A stretch of DNA of 64,000 bases, taken from the NCBI GenBank assembly GCA_965245735.1, contig CBDFAX010000006.1, positions 23,221 to 87,220 on the forward strand, given 5' to 3'. The notes beneath the pieces are model-generated. The model made no database searches. It was not told where the DNA came from and saw nothing but the letters and a program-made list of their open reading frames with translations. Positions within the stretch are counted from its first letter, which is position 1, and each line of letters begins with the position of its first letter. A program made the position numbers and the translations under genes. Shown piece after piece: positions 62,976 to 64,000 of the stretch. The DNA is from Abiotrophia sp965245735 (GTDB lineage Bacteria > Bacillota > Bacilli > Lactobacillales > Aerococcaceae).

Positions 62976-63008
62976 AAAGGCTGGGAATATCCCAGCCTTT
63001 CTTGTTTT
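62976..63008 (+). terminator. Terminator after oppA3
   Basis: 11-bp stem AAAGGCTGGGA/TCCCAGCCTTT with a 3-nt loop and T-rich tail. Confidence 0.87.
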
Positions 63009-63163
63009 GTCTAGCTAAGTGAGAGACGACTTCTCACCACAAAAAATAGAAGAACATTTAGCCTCTTTTGGAAATCGTTACCATATCTTTTATGAAGGGA
63101 TTCATCAAAGGTTCAATATGAGTATATGATAAGCCGAAGATGAGAAAACAATGAAGAAACCTC

Positions 63164-63192
63164 TTGCTATTTTCTCAGTTATCAGTTATAGT
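63164..63192 (+). promoter_or_regulatory. Promoter of oppA4
   Basis: TTGCTA (63164-63169), 17 bp, TATAGT (63187-63192), the duplicate of the oppA3 promoter. Confidence 0.68.
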
Positions 63193-63236
63193 ATCCTTAA
63201 TCGTAATGACTAAGCCAATATGAAGGAGGAAATCTT

Positions 63237-64000
63237 ATGAAAAGTCGTATTAGCAAGTCCTTAACTGCATTGGTAGCGGGATTGTCTGTAGTTGGCGTGT
63301 TGGCCCCTTGGGCTAGTGCTCAGGCCCAAGATGCTAATTTATCTACAGTAATCGATAATGAAGGGACGCCAATCTCAGGTGGGACCCTCAAGTATGCCAT
63401 GGTTGGGGATCCATTCTCAGGTGTCTTATCACCACTCTATACCAGCAACAGCAAGGACAGCGACATCGTAGGCATGTTCTCACCTAACTTATTCGGTAAT
63501 GATGCCAATTATAAGTTAGACGACTCTGGCTTCGGTAAGATTAAGTTCGATAAAGATAACAAGAAGGTAACTATCACCATTCCGCAAGGAACCAAATGGG
63601 ATGATGGTGAGCCAGTAACCATTGAGGATGTCATCTATCCTTACTATGTCATCGGTCATAAGGACTATACCGGTGTCCGTTATGGATCTGACTTCCAGAA
63701 TGTTATAGGGATGGAAGAATACCACGCAGGTACCACTGATACCATCTCTGGTTTGAAGAAGGTGGATGACTATACCTTAGAAGTCACCTATAAGGAATTC
63801 TCTAACTCCATGCTACAAGCCTGGGGCGGGGTAAGTAACTACATCGTGCCTAAACATGCTTTTGAAAATATCCCAATTAAGGATCAAGTGGACAGTGATG
63901 TGGTGCGTAAGAAACCAGTTGGTTTTGGGCCTTTCAAAGTTAAGTCCATTACGCCTGGCGAATCGGTTATTTTAGAAGCCAATGAATACTACTACAAGGG
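63237..64000 (+). CDS. Peptide-binding protein OppA4 (partial, cut by window end)
   Basis: The first 254 codons of a family 5 binding protein nearly identical to OppA3. Signal peptide MKSRISKSLTALVAG... ends WASAQAQ with no cysteine. The mature part keeps IDNEGTPISGGTLKYAMVGDP, KWDDGEPVTIEDVIYPYYVIGHKD and VGFGPFKVKSITPGESV. AAGGAGG precedes the ATG. Changes against OppA3 are concentrated at residues 69-79. The 3' end lies beyond 64000. Confidence 0.9.
   Translation, partial: MKSRISKSLTALVAGLSVVGVLAPWASAQAQDANLSTVIDNEGTPISGGTLKYAMVGDPFSGVLSPLYTSNSKDSDIVGMFSPNLFGNDANYKLDDSGFGKIKFDKDNKKVTITIPQGTKWDDGEPVTIEDVIYPYYVIGHKDYTGVRYGSDFQNVIGMEEYHAGTTDTISGLKKVDDYTLEVTYKEFSNSMLQAWGGVSNYIVPKHAFENIPIKDQVDSDVVRKKPVGFGPFKVKSITPGESVILEANEYYYK

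Larger units (their letters stand above)
63071..64000 (+). repeat. Tandem duplication, copy 2 (oppA4 leader and 5' part)
   Basis: Partner of 61050-61979 at +2021 bp with no gap. It includes the same promoter, ribosome site and signal peptide coding region. Confidence 0.93.

Overview
The window is a stretch of low-to-mid GC Firmicutes chromosome (Bacilli, Lactobacillales). A CovR/CsrR-like regulator, the LiaFSR and PASTA-kinase/IreB systems, the ymfF-ymfH-rodZ-pgsA order, a T-box alaS leader and typical AGGAGG ribosome binding sites all fit. The base composition looks richer in G+C than most Aerococcus or Facklamia, and I infer an Aerococcaceae member such as Abiotrophia. That is a guess from gene content and composition, not from any database search. 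Almost every gene is on the + strand. The exceptions are nnrD, a HAD phosphatase, one tRNA-Leu and a large secreted protein.

Region by region: 1-6.3 kb holds nnrD (-) and prmA-rsmE-deoC-rel-dtd (ribosome/RNA modification, stringent response, D-aminoacyl-tRNA proofreading). 6.3-8.4 kb holds tRNA-Leu(CAG), a Cof-type phosphatase and a lipid/diacylglycerol kinase. 8.4-12.4 kb holds a T-box-controlled alaS followed by ireB-ruvX-DUF1292. 12.5-14.5 kb holds a secreted Tyr/Asn/Gly-rich, Ser-repeat, CAP-like protein on the - strand. 15-17.6 kb holds mltG-udk and greA with a hairpin leader. 17.6-21.2 kb holds liaFSR, a HesB-like protein and an ECF S-component. 21.4-26.1 kb is a complete BMP-type nucleoside ABC transporter. 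26.2-30.6 kb holds ymfF-ymfH-rodZ-pgsA. 30.8-34.3 kb holds two small envelope proteins, one carrying only the N-terminal domain of MltG, and a CovRS/ArlRS-like two-component system. 34.4-36.5 kb holds yidC, gmk and rpoZ. 36.5-46.6 kb is a long run priA-fmt-rsmB-stp-prkC / rsgA-rpe-thiN. 46.6-53.2 kb holds rpmB, asp23-like, fakA, recG, plsX and acpP. 53.2-64 kb holds oppDFBC followed by four peptide-binding protein genes, the last cut by the window end.

Functionally, many genes bear on envelope homeostasis: the PASTA kinase PrkC, its phosphatase Stp and its small substrate IreB lie in one window with MltG, LiaFSR, RodZ, YidC, PgsA, PlsX, FakA and AcpP. Nutrient uptake is the second theme (nucleosides, peptides, an ECF vitamin-type substrate).

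The observations I consider most worth a second look are: (i) all five extracellular ABC substrate-binding proteins here have signal peptides but no lipobox cysteine; (ii) oppA3/oppA4 are a recent tandem duplication at a 2021-bp offset whose early amino-acid changes cluster in one short segment; (iii) a 22-bp perfect inverted repeat lies in the otherwise empty plsX-acpP gap; (iv) an orphan MltG N-terminal-domain protein; (v) the low-complexity Tyr/Asn/Gly secreted protein; and (vi) a strong hairpin between promoter and start codon of greA. I saw no CRISPR array, prophage, transposase or plasmid gene.
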